Part shown: positions 61,878 to 64,000 of the stretch, piece by piece | Position numbering within the stretch: the first letter of the stretch is position 1 | How the letters are laid out: each line of letters opens with the position of its first letter | NCBI RefSeq assembly: GCF_018449545.1 | Contig: NZ_JAAVUR010000001.1 | Span: forward strand, 496,001-560,000 | DNA from: Granulicella sp. dw_53 | Lineage (GTDB): Bacteria > Acidobacteriota > Terriglobia > Terriglobales > Acidobacteriaceae | Length of the DNA: 64,000 bases | Reading direction: 5' to 3' | Translations under genes and position numbers: made by a program | The notes under the pieces: generated by a model | The model's input: only the letters and a program-made list of their open reading frames with translations | Told to the model about the DNA's origin: nothing | Database searches by the model: none

Positions 61878-62581
61878 GCCGCCTCATCGACCGGATGCTT
61901 CTTCGGATGCAGCAGCCAATCTCGCCCATCGCGCCTGTTGCAGTTCCACTGTTCAACGGTCCGGCATACACTCCGAGTGAGACTGTGGTGCAAGCGACCC
62001 CAAAAGATGGTGTTCGGAATAACCTGCCCGAGAGTGTCAACTTGGATGCATCTTCTCCGACTCAGCAGATTGGTTCCCTACTTCCCGAGACCAAAGAGAA
62101 GTTCGTGCCAGGAAGCCATCCTTTCCAGCAGGACGATGCAGCCCACGCCTCGGCTGTGATTCAACTACCTCATGAGCTTCCCGAACCCACGATCGTATCG
62201 GTCGATCAGGAGGCTAGAGTAATTGCTGCGGCACCCAGCGTACCCGTCCAAGCAGCTACGGTTCTTCCTGTGCCACAGTCGATCATCGACCAGGCTTCCC
62301 TACCCTCTATCACGATGGCGGCTCCTCCGATCGGAGATCGAGATCCGATGGTCTCTCCGAGGACGACTCGTCCCGCAGATCCGCAGGCAACGCAACGTCC
62401 AAGCCCACCGCAGCCCGTGGTTCTGGCATCTCCAATAACCACTGAAGTCAACATATCGATTGGACACATTGAGGTCCGGGCTGTTCAAGGTGCTCAACCT
62501 GCAGCGAGGCCGGCTCCGGCTCCGCACGTCACATTGGCTGACTTCCTCGATCACGGAAGATCGAACGGGGTCAGCAGATGA
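61874..62581 (+). CDS. Proline-rich eCIS-associated protein of unknown function
   Basis: Not recognised as a known enzyme. 235 residues: a short N-terminal segment (SRLIDRMLLRMQQPI), about 150 residues rich in Pro, Ala, Val and Ser with no fold signs, then a C-terminal conserved-looking piece TEVNISIGHIEVRAVQ followed by ADFLDHGR. The V-x-I-G-x-I-E-V-R-A motif recurs, as I recall, in small proteins next to baseplate genes in eCIS loci. ATGA overlaps on both sides (61874-61877 and 62578-62581) show tight coupling to its neighbours, so it is probably a structural linker or assembly factor. Confidence 0.6.
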   Translation: MSRLIDRMLLRMQQPISPIAPVAVPLFNGPAYTPSETVVQATPKDGVRNNLPESVNLDASSPTQQIGSLLPETKEKFVPGSHPFQQDDAAHASAVIQLPHELPEPTIVSVDQEARVIAAAPSVPVQAATVLPVPQSIIDQASLPSITMAAPPIGDRDPMVSPRTTRPADPQATQRPSPPQPVVLASPITTEVNISIGHIEVRAVQGAQPAARPAPAPHVTLADFLDHGRSNGVSR

Positions 62582-63831
62582 GCGATTATCTTGCTGTCGG
62601 TGGCGTCAGCGCTGTGATGCGCTGGATTCTTTCCAGCGCCCTTACTGCGGGCGGTCCCAGTTCTATCATCGGTGTGTCGAGCCCTGTAACCTCTCTCTCC
62701 CCTGACCTCGTCCCCACGGGTGCTGAGGAACAACCGCAGATCAATCTCTTCATGTACTACGCCAGTATCAATGCGGCTTCTCGTAATGCGGCTCTTCCGT
62801 CGTTGGATAGCCAAGGACGCCGCACTAGCAACGCGCCCCTGGCACTCGACCTCCACTACCTCATCAGTGCTTATGGAAAGAACGAGTTCGATCCGGAGAT
62901 TCTTCTTGCCTGGGCCATGCAGGTCTTTCACGAAACTCCGATTCTCTCGCGCAAATTGATTGAGGACTCCATCAACGCCATACTGCTCTCTGGTCCTCTC
63001 AGTCCAGAGCTTCAACTCATCGTCACAACCACGCTTGCCACTCAGGTCGAATCTATTCGTATCACGCCTGGCTCGCTCTCAAACGAGGAGATCTCTCGTC
63101 TGTGGATGGCCTTCAATACACACTACCGACCCACGACCTCGTATCAGATCTCGGTCGTTCTGATTGAGGAGAAGAAGTCCTTCAAGTCCAATCTACCCGT
63201 GCAGTCACGCAACGTCCTCGCACTTCCCTGGCAGAGTCCAATCATTGACAGCGTTACACCCTCTCCGGTGGGCGCTGGTGAGTTACTTACGATCTCCGGC
63301 CGTAACTTCATTGGGGATTCACCTTCCGACTCACTTATCATCTTCGATGATGAGCCTGGCATCGCGCCTGAGACCATTCAGCCGAATTTTATTCGCGTCC
63401 GCATTCCCGCAACGCTACAGGCTGGCGTTCGTACTTTGCGTATTATGCGTAATGTGCGATTTGGTGTCGCCGCATCGGATCCCCATCCGGGCTTTTCGTC
63501 GAGCGCCACGCCCTTCCTTCTTGCTCCCACCATTACTACTACTCCTCCTATCAGCGTCGCCGTAGGGGCCACGTTGACAGTCGGCGTGACGCCTCCAGTC
63601 GGGCGTGCGCAGGAGGCTGTCTTGCTAATTGGTGACTCCGCAATCCCTATACCTGCACGTCCCACGAGCGGGCCAGCCACAACCAATTCTCTTGCTGTTT
63701 CAATTCCTCCAGATTTTGTCGTTCCCACATCTGCTCAGCCGTTGCGCGTGCAGATCGATCGATCGCAAAGCAGGCTTACCTTCGATAGCCTTACGCTCCA
63801 GTACCTTCCACAAGTGACGGTGACTCCATGA
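62578..63831 (+). CDS. DUF4255 (Pvc16/Afp16-like) tail-terminator protein with TIG-like extension
   Basis: 417 residues. The N-terminal 190 form the DUF4255 domain (INLFMYYASINAASRNAALP and HYLISAYGKNEFDPEILLAW), the family of tube-terminating cap proteins in afp/PVC particles. After about residue 215 there is an IPT/TIG-type Ig-like domain (PIIDSVTPSPVGAGELLTIS) and a second beta-rich region to the end. The extension makes it about twice the size of the plain cap protein. ATGA overlaps join it to both neighbours. Confidence 0.85.
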   Translation: MSDYLAVGGVSAVMRWILSSALTAGGPSSIIGVSSPVTSLSPDLVPTGAEEQPQINLFMYYASINAASRNAALPSLDSQGRRTSNAPLALDLHYLISAYGKNEFDPEILLAWAMQVFHETPILSRKLIEDSINAILLSGPLSPELQLIVTTTLATQVESIRITPGSLSNEEISRLWMAFNTHYRPTTSYQISVVLIEEKKSFKSNLPVQSRNVLALPWQSPIIDSVTPSPVGAGELLTISGRNFIGDSPSDSLIIFDDEPGIAPETIQPNFIRVRIPATLQAGVRTLRIMRNVRFGVAASDPHPGFSSSATPFLLAPTITTTPPISVAVGATLTVGVTPPVGRAQEAVLLIGDSAIPIPARPTSGPATTNSLAVSIPPDFVVPTSAQPLRVQIDRSQSRLTFDSLTLQYLPQVTVTP

Positions 63832-64000
63832 GCGCAGCCGCGTTGGACGTGCAACAGACCGATCTTGTAACCGCGCTCGATCGTGTCTACGCTGCGCTCG
63901 CGTCCTCCACCAACCATGGGATTAATCCAGATGCTGCCGAGTCGCACGCCGATCTCTCGTCTCCTCTCGGCCATCTCGTGCGTACCTTCTCGCTATCCCC
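63828..64000 (+). CDS. Next contractile-system gene, cut by the window end (probable AAA+ ATPase)
   Basis: Only 57 codons are visible, starting ATG at 63828 in an ATGA overlap with the DUF4255 gene. The peptide (TDLVTALDRVYAALA, then SHADLSSPLGHLVRTF) shows no motif yet. By position it is most likely the AAA+ ATPase that follows the cap gene in afp/PVC-type loci. The Walker motifs would lie beyond the edge, so this is inference from order alone. Confidence 0.5.
   Translation, partial: MSAAALDVQQTDLVTALDRVYAALASSTNHGINPDAAESHADLSSPLGHLVRTFSLS

Noticed and set aside
58475..64000. Prophage
   Set aside because: No integrase, capsid, portal, terminase or lysis genes are visible, and the DUF4255 protein points to an afp/PVC-type particle; the part beyond the window could still change this.

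Overview
The window looks like a chromosomal segment of a soil acidobacterium, probably family Acidobacteriaceae (Terriglobus, Granulicella or Edaphobacter-like). This is inferred from Oar-type TonB receptors with an N-terminal carboxypeptidase-regulatory domain, a secreted VWFA-type protein, NHL-repeat/Ig-like surface proteins, several Tat-exported Gfo/Idh/MocA oxidoreductases and moderately high GC. No rRNA, tRNA, CRISPR array or transposase gene was seen.

Layout. 1-7.8 kb: mixed metabolism (fused ABC permease, half-length AI-2E-type membrane protein, alpha-amylase, purQ, CpsB-like phosphatase, SDR, small exported protein, aldo/keto reductase). 7.9-10.2 kb: groES-groEL behind a promoter carrying a CIRCE operator. 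10.3-20 kb: Tat oxidoreductase, VWA protein, TonB receptor, quinone oxidoreductase, a secreted SGNH hydrolase with a bulb-lectin tail, an NTF2-like protein and an AraC regulator. 20-23.5 kb: glycosyltransferase, small anchored protein, and an AT-richer HipA-like kinase pair that may have been acquired. 23.7-52 kb: a large sugar and sugar-acid catabolic island. 52-58 kb: a minus-strand operon of surface or fibre-like proteins. 58.5-64 kb (running off the end): the first genes of a contractile phage-tail-like injection system (eCIS).

How the genes work together. The island holds an ACS-type MFS carrier, a YjhG/YagF dehydratase, a FAH-family dehydratase and an alpha-ketoglutaric semialdehyde dehydrogenase. 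With the SDR dehydrogenases and two SMP-30 lactonases nearby, this makes a plausible non-phosphorylative (Weimberg-type) pentose route to 2-oxoglutarate. The second half adds a TonB receptor, a heptaheme cytochrome-TPR protein, a DUF1080/FG-GAP protein, a Gfo/Idh/MocA enzyme, a PQQ dehydrogenase, a TIM-barrel isomerase, an IclR regulator, an epimerase, a transketolase and a cupin. A 15-bp palindrome, consensus TTGCGTA-N-TACGCAA, recurs in six intergenic regions of this half (seven full copies plus a weaker neighbour), each time just downstream of a predicted -10 box where one can be seen. I read it as the operator of a local repressor, most likely the IclR protein encoded at 46.4 kb.

The eCIS starts with sheath, tube, a T4 gp26-like zinc-motif protein, a proline-rich protein, a DUF4255-TIG protein and the start of a further gene. 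Four of these are coupled by ATGA overlaps. Divergent from it are a tail-collar (microcystin-dependent-type) protein and a collagen-like protein with three embedded chitin-binding-like modules. They could be fibres or adhesins of the particle, or an independent surface system.
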